In this document: piece by piece, positions 55,692 to 64,000 of the stretch | Layout of the letters: the number at the start of each line of letters is the position of its first letter | How positions within the stretch are numbered: position 1 is the stretch's first letter | DNA from: Burkholderiales bacterium | Lineage (GTDB): Bacteria; Pseudomonadota; Gammaproteobacteria; Burkholderiales; Burkholderiaceae_E | Assembly: GCA_026399835.1 (NCBI GenBank) | Contig: JAPLQE010000014.1 | Span: 19,206 to 83,205 of the forward strand | Length of the DNA: 64,000 bases | Reading direction: 5' to 3' | Program-made: the position numbers and the translations under genes | Notes under the pieces: generated by a model | Seen by the model: the letters and a program-made list of their open reading frames with translations, nothing else | What the model was told of the DNA's origin: nothing | Database searches by the model: none

Positions 55692-56663
55692 ATGACAAGA
55701 AGACAGTCCCTCAAGTGCCTCGCCGGCCTCGCGCTCGCGGCGGTGGCGCACGGCGCGGCCGCGCAGGCCTATCCGAGCAAGCCGATCCGGCTGGTGATCC
55801 CGTTCACGCCCGGCGGCGGCACCGACTTCGTGTCGCGCACCGTCGGCAACAAGCTCGCCGAGTCGCTCGGCTGGCAGATCGTGCTGGAGAACAAGCCCGG
55901 CGCGGCCGGCAACATCGCGATCGAGCAGACCTCCAAGGCCGCGCCCGACGGCTACACCATCGTGATGGGCCAGTCGGACAACATGATGCTCGGGCCGTGG
56001 CTGTACCCGAACGTCGGCTACGACTCGGTCAAGAGCTTCGCGCCGATCGTGCAGGTCTCGGTCGCGCCGATGGTGATCGCCGCGGCCATCACCTCTAAGA
56101 TCACCGGCCCCGCCGAGCTGATCGCCGCCGGCAAGACCGGCAACGGCATCACCTGGGCGACCGCGGGCAACGGCAGCCTCGGCCACCTGTTCGGCGAGCA
56201 GCTTCGCCAGGCCACCGGCATGAAGCTCACGCAGGTCCACTACAAGGGCGCCGCGCCCGCGATCACCGACGTGATCGGCGGATCGGTCGATGTCGCGATC
56301 CTCTCGAGCGGCTCGGTGCTGCCGCAGATCAAGGGCGGCAAGCTGCGGCCGGTGGCGGTCACCACGGGCAGGCGCTCGCCGGTGCTGCCGGACACGCAGA
56401 CGATCGAGGAGGCCGGGCTCAAGGGTGTCGACGTCAGCATCTGGCTGGGGCTGTTCGCGCCGGTTGGCACGCCGCCGGAGATCATCGCGAAGCTCAACGC
56501 CGAGGTGAACAAGGTGCTGCAGGCGCCGGACGTGCGCGAGAAGCTCGCCGCGCAGGGCATCGCGCCCGGCGGCGGCACGTCCGAGCAGTTCGCGGCCTTC
56601 GTGCGCGAGGACTATGCGCGCTGGGGCAAGGTCGTGAAGGAATCCGGCGTCAAGGCCGAGTGA
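55692..56663 (+). CDS. Bug/TctC family periplasmic binding protein
   Basis: A 323-residue binding protein with a signal peptide (MTRRQSLKCLAGLALAAVAH; an RR pair at 3-4 could allow Tat export) and the family blocks IRLVIPFTPGGGTDFVSRT, IVLENKPGAAGNIAIEQ, APDGYTIVMGQSDN, QVHYKGAAPAITDVIGG and SPVLPDTQTIEEAG. It is followed 16 bases later by an enolase-superfamily gene, so the two probably form one catabolic unit in which the protein captures the enzyme's substrate. No membrane components are adjacent. Confidence 0.92.
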   Translation: MTRRQSLKCLAGLALAAVAHGAAAQAYPSKPIRLVIPFTPGGGTDFVSRTVGNKLAESLGWQIVLENKPGAAGNIAIEQTSKAAPDGYTIVMGQSDNMMLGPWLYPNVGYDSVKSFAPIVQVSVAPMVIAAAITSKITGPAELIAAGKTGNGITWATAGNGSLGHLFGEQLRQATGMKLTQVHYKGAAPAITDVIGGSVDVAILSSGSVLPQIKGGKLRPVAVTTGRRSPVLPDTQTIEEAGLKGVDVSIWLGLFAPVGTPPEIIAKLNAEVNKVLQAPDVREKLAAQGIAPGGGTSEQFAAFVREDYARWGKVVKESGVKAE

Positions 56664-56679
56664 GCGACGGAGACTGAGC

Positions 56680-57855
56680 GTGCGGATCGAATCGGTCGAG
56701 TTCTTCTATCTGTCGATGCCGGTGGTGACCACCGAGGCCGACGGCAGCCAGGACGCGCTGCTGGTGCGCGTGCGCGGCGGCGGCTTCACCGGACACGGCG
56801 AGTGCGAGGCGGCGCCGCTGCCCTCCATCGCCGCCTTCGTCTGCCCGATGTCGCACGGCGTGTGCCGCCCGGTCGGCGCGTCGGTGCTCGGGCGCACGCT
56901 CGACGGTCCCGCGGACATCGCGCGGATGGCCGCCGACGTCGCCTACGACAGCATGGACCTGCTGCAGGCCGCGCACACCTGGTCGGGCGTGGAGATGGCG
57001 CTCTGGGACCTGCTCGGGCAGGCGCGCGGCGAGCCGGTGTGGCGGCTGCTCGGGTACTCGGCCTCGAACCGGCGCACGCCCTACGCCTCGGTGCTGTTCG
57101 GCGACACGCCGCAGCACACGCTCGAGCGGGCGCGCGCGGCGCGCGGCCGGGGCTTTCGCGCGGCGAAGTTCGGCTGGGGGCCGATCGGACGCGGGGCGGC
57201 TTCGCTCGATGCGGACCACTTCGTCGCCGCACGCGAGGGCCTGGGTGCCGACGGGGTGCTGCTGGTCGACGTCGGGCAGATCTTCGGCGAGGACGTCGGG
57301 CGCGCGGCCGAGCGGCTGCCGGCGCTCGAGGCGGCCGGCGCGACCTGGCTCGAGGAGCCGTTCGCCGCCTCGGCCTACGAGGCGTACGCGGCGCTGGCCG
57401 CGCGCGGCTCGCCGGTACGCACCGCCAGCGGCGAGGGCGCGCACGATGTCGCGATGGCCCGCCACCTGATGGACTTCGGGCGCGTGGGCTTCGTGCAGAT
57501 CGACTGCGGACGCATCGGCGGCATCGGGCCGGCCAGGCAGGTGGCCGACCTGGCGGTGGCGCGCGGCGTGACCTACGTGAACCACACCTTCACGACGCAC
57601 CTGGCGCTGTCGGCGTCGCTGCAGCCCTATGCCGGCCACGCGCCCGACGCGATCTGCGAGTACCCGGCCGAGCCCAAGCCGCTGGCGGTCGAGCTGACCG
57701 CGAACCGCCTGGAGCGCGACGCCGACGGCAGCGTCGCCGCACCCGACGCGCCGGGGCTGGGCATCGAGATCGATGCGGACGCGGTGCGCCGCTACCTGCT
57801 CGACGTCGAGATCCGGGTCAAGGGCGAGGTGCTGTACCGCACGCCGGTGGTCTGA
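56680..57855 (+). CDS. Mandelate racemase/muconate lactonizing enzyme family protein
   Basis: A 391-residue member of the enolase superfamily starting at GTG. Metal-binding acids are D197 (LLVDVGQ), E226 (WLEEPF) and E252 (ASGEGAH). On one side K163 stands alone in AAKFGWGP: the KxK pair of mandelate racemase is K-x-G here. On the other side are D275 in VQIDCGRIGG and H302 in YVNHTFTTH. The reaction is thus acid-sugar dehydration or racemisation of an alpha-proton acid, with substrate open. It is in line with the upstream TctC gene and 16 bases before the DUF429 gene. Confidence 0.88.
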   Translation: MRIESVEFFYLSMPVVTTEADGSQDALLVRVRGGGFTGHGECEAAPLPSIAAFVCPMSHGVCRPVGASVLGRTLDGPADIARMAADVAYDSMDLLQAAHTWSGVEMALWDLLGQARGEPVWRLLGYSASNRRTPYASVLFGDTPQHTLERARAARGRGFRAAKFGWGPIGRGAASLDADHFVAAREGLGADGVLLVDVGQIFGEDVGRAAERLPALEAAGATWLEEPFAASAYEAYAALAARGSPVRTASGEGAHDVAMARHLMDFGRVGFVQIDCGRIGGIGPARQVADLAVARGVTYVNHTFTTHLALSASLQPYAGHAPDAICEYPAEPKPLAVELTANRLERDADGSVAAPDAPGLGIEIDADAVRRYLLDVEIRVKGEVLYRTPVV

Positions 57856-57871
57856 CGAGCGCGACGAGCGG

Positions 57872-58780
57872 ATGACGCGCACGCCGCCCAGCGAAGGGCC
57901 GCTCGACGAGTCCGGCCGGGTGCGGCTCGCCGGCGTCGACTTCACCAGCGCACCGCGTCCGCGCAAGCCGATCACGGTCGCGCTCGGGCGCGTGGCGCCG
58001 GACGCGCGCGCAGGCGAAGGCGGGCACGCGGCGCCGCGCATCGTGCTCGAGCGGCTCGTCGCCTTCGAGTCGTTCGAGGCATGGGAGGGCTGGCTGCGCG
58101 AACCCGGCCCCTGGCTCGCCGCGTTCGACTTCCCGTTCGCGCTGGCGCGCGAGTTCGTGGCCGCGCAGGGCTGGCCGCTCGACGGCGAGGACGCGTGGGC
58201 CGCGATCACCGGCGAGGTGGCGGCGCTCTCTCGCCCGGCGCTGATCGCACGCTGCCGGGCCTGGTGCGATGCGCGCCCGGCGGGCTCGAAGTTCGCGCAC
58301 CGTGCCTGCGACGCCACCGCCGGCAGCAGCGCGTCGATGAAGTGGGTCAATCCGCCGGTCGCGCTGATGCTGCACGCGGGCGCGCCGCGCCTGCTGGCGG
58401 CCGGCGTCACGCTGCCCGGGCTGCGCGAGCGCGGCACCGATCCGGCCCGCATCGCGCTCGAGGGCTATCCGGGGCTGGCGGCGCGCGCGGTGCTGGGGCG
58501 CGCGTCCTACAAGAGCGACGACCCCAAGCATCGCGACGACGCGCCGCGCCGCGCCGCACGCCAGCGGCTGGTCGCGGCGATCGAGGCCGGTGCGCCGCCG
58601 TTCGGGGTGTGCGTGGACTTCGGGGCCTGGCGCGAGGCCTGCGTCGACGAGCCCGGCGCGGACCGGCTCGATGCGGTGCTCTGCCTGGTGCAGGCGGCGT
58701 GGGCCCACGCGCGGCGCGATGCGAACTACGGGCTGCCGGTGCGCGCGGACCGCATCGAGGGGTGGATCGTCGGGGCCTGA
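57872..58780 (+). CDS. DUF429 protein (predicted RNase H-like fold)
   Basis: A 302-residue protein. The start of the fold is [22 protein letters not shown] near residue 17, where DUF429 proteins carry an acidic residue at the active site (D in GVDFT). The [15 protein letters not shown] block supplies a second acid, and the C-terminal [16 protein letters not shown] block a third (D in LDAV). The family is predicted to be an RNase H-like nuclease, not experimentally settled as far as I know. It stands between metabolic genes and the helicase of the repair set, so a nucleic-acid role is possible. Confidence 0.75.
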   Translation: MTRTPPSEGPLDESGRVRLAGVDFTSAPRPRKPITVALGRVAPDARAGEGGHAAPRIVLERLVAFESFEAWEGWLREPGPWLAAFDFPFALAREFVAAQGWPLDGEDAWAAITGEVAALSRPALIARCRAWCDARPAGSKFAHRACDATAGSSASMKWVNPPVALMLHAGAPRLLAAGVTLPGLRERGTDPARIALEGYPGLAARAVLGRASYKSDDPKHRDDAPRRAARQRLVAAIEAGAPPFGVCVDFGAWREACVDEPGADRLDAVLCLVQAAWAHARRDANYGLPVRADRIEGWIVGA

Positions 58781-58884
58781 GTCGGGAGCCGGGAGCCGGG
58801 AGGCGCCGCCCCGGCAGGTCGGCGACCGTACCGACGGCCGGGCGCGGCCGCCCCGTCCGGCGGAGGGGTCGACCTGCGAGCGGC

Positions 58885-58890
58885 TACGAT
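58885..58890 (+). promoter_or_regulatory. -10-like box TACGAT six bases before the helicase start
   Basis: TACGAT precedes the ATG by six bases, which would place transcription start on or next to the ATG. It lies at the end of a 116-bp gap after the DUF429 gene. Same sequence and spacing as in front of the MOSC gene. Confidence 0.4.
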
Positions 58891-58896
58891 CACGCG

Positions 58897-61512
58897 ATGC
58901 CAGCCTTCCCGCGTCCCCGACCGATCCCGCGCCGCAGCCCCGCGACCGGCTCGCCCGACGCGGGCGACGATGCGGGCGTCGCGACCCGCAAGGCACCGGC
59001 GACGGTCCGGACGGTCGCGCCGGTGGTGCCGATCGAGCCCATCGAACCGGTCGACGTCGACGGTTGGTTCGCGCGGCGCGGCTGGTCTGCCTTCGCCTTT
59101 CAGCGCGAGGTCTGGGCCGCCACCGCACGCGGCGAATCCGGCCTGCTGCATGCGACCACCGGTGCCGGCAAGACCTACGCGGTCTGGTTCGCCGCGCTGT
59201 CGGCCGCGCTCGGCGAGCGTGCCGCCGCCGCCGCGCCCGCCGCCGCGCTCCCGCGGCGCTGGTCCCACACCGGCCTGAAGGTCCTCTGGATCACGCCGAT
59301 GCGCGCGCTCGCCTCCGACACCGCGCGCGCGCTCGGCGAGCCGCCGGCCGGCCTCGGCCTCGGCTGGCGGGTGGGCCTGCGCACCGGCGACACCGCCTCG
59401 GCCGAGCGTGCGCGCCAGGACCGCGTACTGCCCGACGCGCTGGTCACCACGCCCGAGAGCCTGTCGCTGATGCTGTCGCGCGCGGACAGCCCGGAGCGGC
59501 TCGGGCGGGTCGCGATGGTGGTCGTCGACGAGTGGCACGAGCTGCTCGGTTCCAAGCGCGGCGTGCAGGTGCAGCTCGCGCTCGCGCGGCTGCGCAGGCT
59601 CAATCCGGCGCTCGTCGTCTGGGGGCTGTCGGCGACGCTCGGCAACCTCGGTCACGCGATGGACGTGCTGCTCGCGCGCCCGGGCGGACGGCTCGTGCAG
59701 GGCGTGCTCCCCAAGACGCTCGCGGTCGACACGCTGCTGCCCGACTCTACCGAGCGCTTCCCCTGGGGCGGTCACCTGGGCACGCGGATGCTCGCACCGG
59801 TGGTGGCCGAGATCGACGCGAGCGCCAGCACGCTGGTCTTCACCAACACGCGCTCGCAGGCCGAGCTCTGGTACCAGGCGCTGCTCGAGGCGCGCCCCGA
59901 CTGGGCCGGGCTGATCGCGCTGCACCACGGCTCGCTGGACCGCGCCGTGCGCGACTGGGTCGAGGCGGGCCTGAAGGACGGGCGGCTGAAGGCGGTGGTC
60001 TGCACCTCGAGCCTGGACCTCGGCGTGGACTTCTCGCCGGTCGAGCGCGTGCTGCAGATCGGCAGCCCCAAGGGCGTGGCGCGGCTGATGCAGCGGGCGG
60101 GCCGCTCGGGGCATTCGCCGGGCCGCCCGTCGCGGGTGACGCTGGTGCCGACGCATGCGCTCGAACTGCTCGAGGGCGCGGCCGCGCGCGACGCGGTCGC
60201 CGCCCGCGCGATCGAGCCGCGCGACTCGCCGGCCAAGCCGCTCGACGTGCTGGTGCAGCATCTGGTGACCGTCGCCGCGGGCACCGGCTTCGTCGCCGAC
60301 GAGCTGCTCGCCGAGGTCCGCGGCTGCCATGCGTACGCGGGCCTCGCCGACCACGAGTGGCAGTGGGCGCTTGACTTCGTCGTGCGGGGCGGACAGTCGC
60401 TGCTCGCCTATCCCGAGTACCGGCGCGTCGTGGCCGACGAGCAGGGCGTGTTCCGGGTGCCGGACCGTACGGTGGCGCGGCGCCACCGGATGTCGATCGG
60501 CACGATCGTCTCCGACGCCACGATGTCGGTGAAGTACCAGACCGGCGGCACGATCGGCACGGTGGAGGAGGGCTTCGTCTCGCGCCTGAAGCGCGGCGAC
60601 TGCTTCCTGTTCGCCGGCCGGCTGCTCGAGCTGGTGCGCATCCACGAGATGACCGCGTACGTGAAGCGCGCGACCGGTCGCCGTGCCGCGGTGCCGCGCT
60701 GGAACGGCGGCAAGATGCCGCTGTCCTCCGAGATGGCCGATGCGGTGCTGGCGCGGCTCGCGCAGGCCTCGCGGGGCCTCTTCGAAGGCCCCGAGATGAA
60801 GATGGCCGAGCCGCTGCTGCGGCTGCAGGCCGAGTGGTCGCGGCTGCCCGATCCGGACACGCTGCTCGCCGAGCGGCTCCATTCGCGCGAAGGCCATCAC
60901 CTGTTCCTGTATCCGTTCGCCGGGCGGCACGTGCACCTGGGTCTGGCGTCGCTGCTCGCGTGGCGGGTGTCGCGGCAGGTGCCGGCGACCTTCTCGGTGG
61001 CAGTCAACGACTACGGCCTGGAGCTGCTCGCGCCCGAGCCGGTCGACTGGTCGGGGCTCGCCGACGGCACGCTGCTGGCCGACGGCGCGCTCGCCGAGGA
61101 CGTGCTGGCGAGCCTGAACTCGGGCGAGCTCGCGCTGCGGCGCTTCCGCGAGATCGCACGGATCTCGGGGCTGGTGTTCCAGGGCTTCCCCGGGGCGCCG
61201 AAATCCTCGCGCCAGCTGCAGGCCTCGTCGGGGCTCTTCTACGAGGTGTTCCGCCAGCACGACGCCGACAACCTGCTGCTGACCCAGGCGCAGCGCGAGG
61301 TGCTCGAGCAGGAGCTCGACCTCGAGCGGCTGCGCGCGACGCTGGCGCGGCTGCGCGGGCGCAGGCTGGTCGAGGTCGGGCTAGAGCGCCCCGGGCCGTT
61401 CGCGTTCCCGCTGCTGATCGAGCGCCTGCGCGAGCAGGTGACGACCGAGAAGCTCTCGGACCGGGTCGCGCGGATGGTGCGCGAGCTCGAGCGCGCGGCG
61501 GGGGGCGCCTAA
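58897..61512 (+). CDS. Ligase-associated Lhr-type DEXH-box DNA helicase
   Basis: An 871-residue superfamily 2 helicase. A Pro/Arg-rich tail of ~50 residues precedes the core. Helicase motifs are Walker A TTGAGKT (about residues 87-93), [12 protein letters not shown] (Ia), [10 protein letters not shown] (II, DEWH), LSATLGN (III), [13 protein letters not shown] (IV), and the motif VI region [13 protein letters not shown]. After the helicase lobes comes the Lhr-core winged-helix and beta part ([40 protein letters not shown] in parts). It unwinds DNA or RNA-DNA duplexes and is genetically linked to an ATP-dependent ligase and MBL exonuclease, both of which lie 3.3 kb upstream. The stop codon lies within the first unit of a tandem repeat. 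Confidence 0.92.
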   Translation: MPAFPRPRPIPRRSPATGSPDAGDDAGVATRKAPATVRTVAPVVPIEPIEPVDVDGWFARRGWSAFAFQREVWAATARGESGLLHATTGAGKTYAVWFAALSAALGERAAAAAPAAALPRRWSHTGLKVLWITPMRALASDTARALGEPPAGLGLGWRVGLRTGDTASAERARQDRVLPDALVTTPESLSLMLSRADSPERLGRVAMVVVDEWHELLGSKRGVQVQLALARLRRLNPALVVWGLSATLGNLGHAMDVLLARPGGRLVQGVLPKTLAVDTLLPDSTERFPWGGHLGTRMLAPVVAEIDASASTLVFTNTRSQAELWYQALLEARPDWAGLIALHHGSLDRAVRDWVEAGLKDGRLKAVVCTSSLDLGVDFSPVERVLQIGSPKGVARLMQRAGRSGHSPGRPSRVTLVPTHALELLEGAAARDAVAARAIEPRDSPAKPLDVLVQHLVTVAAGTGFVADELLAEVRGCHAYAGLADHEWQWALDFVVRGGQSLLAYPEYRRVVADEQGVFRVPDRTVARRHRMSIGTIVSDATMSVKYQTGGTIGTVEEGFVSRLKRGDCFLFAGRLLELVRIHEMTAYVKRATGRRAAVPRWNGGKMPLSSEMADAVLARLAQASRGLFEGPEMKMAEPLLRLQAEWSRLPDPDTLLAERLHSREGHHLFLYPFAGRHVHLGLASLLAWRVSRQVPATFSVAVNDYGLELLAPEPVDWSGLADGTLLADGALAEDVLASLNSGELALRRFREIARISGLVFQGFPGAPKSSRQLQASSGLFYEVFRQHDADNLLLTQAQREVLEQELDLERLRATLARLRGRRLVEVGLERPGPFAFPLLIERLREQVTTEKLSDRVARMVRELERAAGGA

Positions 61513-61620
61513 GGGACGTCGGGGCGCCGCGAGGGCGCCTCAGGGACGTCGAGGCGCCACGAGGGCGCCTAAGGGACGTCGAGGCGCCGCGAGGGCGCCT
61601 AGGGGTCGTCGGGGCGCCAC
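61501..61620. repeat. Four tandem 30-bp units, each an inverted repeat
   Basis: Four units of exactly 30 bases (starting 61501, 61531, 61561, 61591) differ at only a few positions. Units 2 and 3 contain GGCGCCT, an 11-base loop and AGGCGCC; units 1 and 4 keep GGCGCC arms. The loop carries GACGTC or a near match. The first unit includes the stop codon of the helicase gene. There are no spacers between units, so it is not a CRISPR array. Confidence 0.9.
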
Positions 61621-61640
61621 GGGGCGCGCCCCGCCGGATC

Positions 61641-61668
61641 GCGCGACCGCGCCGTCCGTCGGTCGCGC
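61641..61668. terminator. Hairpin downstream of the repeat array
   Basis: GCGCGACC (61641-61648) pairs perfectly with GGTCGCGC (61661-61668) around a 12-base loop. It follows a 12-base palindrome at 61621-61632. Together they could end the helicase transcript, though no T-run follows. Confidence 0.4.
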
Positions 61669-61721
61669 CCGTCCGCACCGTTCCTGGCGCCGGCGCGCAT
61701 CAGCACACTGTCCAGGTTGGG

Positions 61722-63359
61722 GTGATCCCGCCCTGCGCCGACGCGACCCCGCTCCGCTTGACGACCTCGCTCGATGCTCCGCCCGCCCGCCGGCCCGACC
61801 CGGCGCCCACGCCGTCGTCCGCCGGTGGCGGGACGGCGCGCGCCGTGCGCGAGCCGCAGCCGTCCGACGCAGCGCGGCCGTCGAAGCCCGCTGCGCCGAC
61901 CCACCCGGCACAGCGGTCGGCCCTCGCGCAGCCGTCGCCCCTCGCTCCGAAGCCCCGGGCCCGGCCGGGCCCCCCGACCGGCCCTGCGACAGCCGTCGCC
62001 CCGGCCGGCGATCCGCTGCTCGCGCTCGCGCGCGCGCTGGGTGACGCCGAGGACTTCGAGACCGCCGCCGCGGCGCTGTGCACGCGGATCGCCGCCACCG
62101 TCGGCGCGGCCCGCGTGGTGCTCGGCTGGCGCACCCGCGGGCACCCGCCGACGCGTGCCGTCGCGCTGTCGGGCGCCGGCGAGCCCGAGTGGGACGGCGA
62201 GGCCCGGCGCCTGCTCGTCGCCGCGATGGACGAGGCGATCGATCAGGCGCGCGCGCTGGCCTGTCCGCCCGGCCCCGGTCAGCGAGGCGTGCTGCGCGCC
62301 CATGCGCTGCAACTGCGCGCCGGCGGCGCGAAGGCGATCGCCACGGTGCCGCTGGCCCATGGCGGCGCGGCCCACGGCGCGCTGCTCGCCGAGTTCGAGC
62401 GCCCGGTCGCGCCGCGCGACCTCGAGCGCCTGGGCGAGGCCGGCGCGCTCGCCGCGCCCTGGCTGCGGCTGCTGCACGAGCGCCGTCCGGGCGCGCTGCG
62501 TCGTGCCTGGCGGGCCGCCGGCCTGTCGGGCCGACAGGCTGCTGCGCGACCCTGGCGCGCCCGCCTGCTGTGGGCCGCGGCCGCGGCCGCGGCGATCGGG
62601 AGCGCCGTGCCGATCGACCTCACCGTCGGCGCCCCCGCCCGGATCGAGGGCGAGGTGCAGCGCACGGTCGCCGCGCCGATCCGCGGGTACCTGAAGGCCG
62701 TGCACGTTCGCCCGGGCGACGCGATCCGAGAGGGCGACCTGCTCGCCGAACTCGGCGACCGGGACCTGGAGCTCGAGCGCGCCAAGCTCAAGAGCGAGGT
62801 CGCCCAGCACGAGGGCGGCGTCTCCGCGGCGATGGCCCGCGGCGAGCGGGCGCCGATGTCGATCGCGCAGGCCCGGGTCGAGGAGGCGCGGGCGAGGCTC
62901 GGGCTGGTCGAGCACCAGCTCGAACAGATCAAGGTCCGCGCGCCGATCGCCGGCGTCGTGCTGCAGGGCGACCTGTGGCAGCAGCTCGGCACGCCGGTGG
63001 ATCGCGGCCGCACGCTCTTCGTCGTGGCGCCGGCCTCGCGCCACCGCGTCATCGTCGAGCTCGACGAACGCGACCTGCGACGCATCGCCGAGGGCGGACG
63101 CGGCCGGCTCGCGCTGTCGGCGCTGCCCTGGGACGCGCTCCCGCTGGTGATCGAGCGCATCGCGCCCGCCGCGGCGACCCTCGACGGACGCAACGTCTTC
63201 GAGCTCGAGGCCCGCGTCGAGGCAGGCGCGACCGATGCGCTGCGCGCCGGGCAGCGCGGCATCGCGCATCTCGACGCCGGCCATGGCCCCCTTGCGCTCG
63301 ACTGGGCGCGGCGGTCCGGCGACGCGCTGGCGCGCCTCGTCTGGCGCTGGATGCCCTGA
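61722..63359 (+). CDS. GAF-domain membrane fusion protein (HlyD family)
   Basis: A protein of about 545 residues from the GTG chosen here. Residues ~1-95 are Pro/Ala/Arg-rich and poorly ordered; the start is therefore uncertain, and TTG at 61758 is an alternative. Residues ~97-265 look like a GAF-type sensor domain (DPLLALARALGDAEDFETAA, then AIATVPLAHGGAAHGALLAEFE). A single membrane helix follows near residues 283-300 (LLWAAAAAAAIGSAVPI). After it come the split lipoyl domain (APIRGYLKAVHVRPGDAIREGD ... KVRAPIAGVVL) with a short coiled-coil and a C-terminal beta domain typical of HlyD adaptors. A cytoplasmic sensor joined to a periplasmic adaptor is unusual. The next gene, a membrane metalloprotease, starts three bases after its stop. 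Confidence 0.8.
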   Translation: MIPPCADATPLRLTTSLDAPPARRPDPAPTPSSAGGGTARAVREPQPSDAARPSKPAAPTHPAQRSALAQPSPLAPKPRARPGPPTGPATAVAPAGDPLLALARALGDAEDFETAAAALCTRIAATVGAARVVLGWRTRGHPPTRAVALSGAGEPEWDGEARRLLVAAMDEAIDQARALACPPGPGQRGVLRAHALQLRAGGAKAIATVPLAHGGAAHGALLAEFERPVAPRDLERLGEAGALAAPWLRLLHERRPGALRRAWRAAGLSGRQAAARPWRARLLWAAAAAAAIGSAVPIDLTVGAPARIEGEVQRTVAAPIRGYLKAVHVRPGDAIREGDLLAELGDRDLELERAKLKSEVAQHEGGVSAAMARGERAPMSIAQARVEEARARLGLVEHQLEQIKVRAPIAGVVLQGDLWQQLGTPVDRGRTLFVVAPASRHRVIVELDERDLRRIAEGGRGRLALSALPWDALPLVIERIAPAAATLDGRNVFELEARVEAGATDALRAGQRGIAHLDAGHGPLALDWARRSGDALARLVWRWMP

Positions 63360-63362
63360 GCC

Positions 63363-64000
63363 ATGGAACGGCCGCTCCACAGCGACCGCTGGCACCAGGT
63401 CGCCGCGCTGCGCCCGCGCTGGCGGATGCATGCGCGCAGCGATCGCCAGCAGGTGCGCGGCGCGACCTGGCACATCGTCAGCGGCGACGGGCGCTCGGGC
63501 ACGCTGCGGCTGGACGCGGGCGCCTGGTCGATCGTCGGCCGCTGCGACGGCCACCGCACGATGCAGGCCATCTGGGACGAGGCGCTCGCCGAGGATCCCG
63601 CCGCGGCGCCGACGCAGGACGAGGCGATCGAGCTGCTGGCCAGGCTGGTCGACGAGCGCTGTCTCGCCTGCGACGGGCTGCCCGACGTCGCGGTGATCCG
63701 CGAGGACGATCGCACGCGCGCCGCGCGCCGGCTCTCGGGGCGGCTCAACCCGCTGGCGCCCCGGATGTCGCTGGGTGATCCGACGCCGCTGCTGCGCCCG
63801 CTGGATCCGCTCGCCCGCCGCCTGTTCTCGCCGGCCGGCGCGCTCGCCTGGCTTGCGCTGGTCGCGCTCGCCTCGGGCCTGGCGCTCGCGGATACCGATG
63901 CCGTCGTCCGCCATGCCGGTCACTGGGCGCAGTCGCCCCGGCATCTGCTGCTCGCGACCCTGGCGTGGCTGCCGATGAAGGCGGTCCACGAGGCCGCGCA
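63363..64000 (+). CDS. PqqD-like / M50 site-2 protease family membrane protein (3' end outside window)
   Basis: The first 212 codons of a gene that runs off the window. After a short start (MERPLHSDRWHQVAALRPRW), residues ~30-100 look like a PqqD-type peptide-binding fold (HIVSGDGRSGTLRLDAGAW, then MQAIWDEALAED). A hydrophobic helix follows (ALAWLALVALASGLALA, around residues 160-176), then another reaching LPMKAVHEAA at the edge. That last stretch is the beginning of the HExxH zinc motif of intramembrane M50 proteases (the next residue would be expected to be histidine). It starts three bases after the HlyD-like gene, so the two work together, probably in processing or export of a peptide, or in signalling. 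Confidence 0.78.
   Translation, partial: MERPLHSDRWHQVAALRPRWRMHARSDRQQVRGATWHIVSGDGRSGTLRLDAGAWSIVGRCDGHRTMQAIWDEALAEDPAAAPTQDEAIELLARLVDERCLACDGLPDVAVIREDDRTRAARRLSGRLNPLAPRMSLGDPTPLLRPLDPLARRLFSPAGALAWLALVALASGLALADTDAVVRHAGHWAQSPRHLLLATLAWLPMKAVHEAA

Noticed and set aside
61501..61620. CRISPR array
   Set aside because: Units are directly adjacent without spacers, only four in number, and no cas genes are near.
60834..61721. Long upstream extension of the HlyD-like gene through the repeat array
   Set aside because: It would run through the helicase gene in another frame, and the repeat translates to a decapeptide in every frame, so openness there carries no coding signal.

Overview
The window is a single very GC-rich stretch (roughly 70% by eye) of what looks like a betaproteobacterial, probably Burkholderiales, chromosome. 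The reasons are the gene order fmdB-like/DUF502/aspS/nudB/endonuclease/clsB, the uvrA/MFS/ssb neighbourhood, two orphan Bug/TctC periplasmic binding proteins and a homogentisate dioxygenase. No rRNA, tRNA, CRISPR array or complete insertion sequence was seen.

Positions 1-19067 form a catabolic and transport region for N-containing small molecules. After the end of dadA, a leftward operon reads TRAP transporter (dctP-dctQ-dctM), an arylmalonate-decarboxylase-like racemase-fold enzyme, and dihydropyrimidinase. It diverges from a GntR/FCD regulator. Beyond the regulator lie a four-gene spermidine/putrescine-type ABC transporter, a cytidine-deaminase-fold enzyme, an amidohydrolase, a three-gene amino-acid-type ABC transporter, a second amidohydrolase, a PuuE-type deacetylase/allantoinase and an AtzE/GatA-like amidase. 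Near-identical TTGTCGACAA-type palindromes occur beside the regulator and beside the first ABC transporter, so one regulator may control both. From 19064 to 26653 come a MOSC protein, a P-type ATPase, glutamate dehydrogenase, a small unknown protein and a TonB receptor.

Positions 26654-29213 are an anomaly. A chimeric scar made of a piece of uvrA's 3' end joined to an internal piece of gdhA is followed by a lower-GC unknown gene split into two frames by a run of eight G's. The true uvrA 3' end lies on the other side. Next are uvrA, two MFS transporters, ssb and a DUF2490 protein. Then comes a 1852-residue lipoprotein that fuses a galactose-oxidase-type copper radical oxidase, Ig and PKD domains, a YVTN propeller, a diheme cytochrome c peroxidase-like module, a legume-lectin-like domain and seven Cys-paired propeller repeats. 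Homogentisate dioxygenase, a quinone-oxidoreductase-like protein, a small unknown protein and a TctC protein follow.

From 46414 the window holds the aspS operon (with an inverted repeat bracketing its -10 box), clsB and a DUF1275 protein. A ligase-associated DNA-repair set (MBL exonuclease, ATP-dependent ligase, Lhr-type helicase) is interrupted by a TctC/enolase-superfamily/DUF429 trio. Four 30-bp hairpin repeats sit on the helicase stop codon. The window ends in a two-gene unit of a GAF-HlyD membrane adaptor and a PqqD-like/M50 membrane metalloprotease cut by the window edge.
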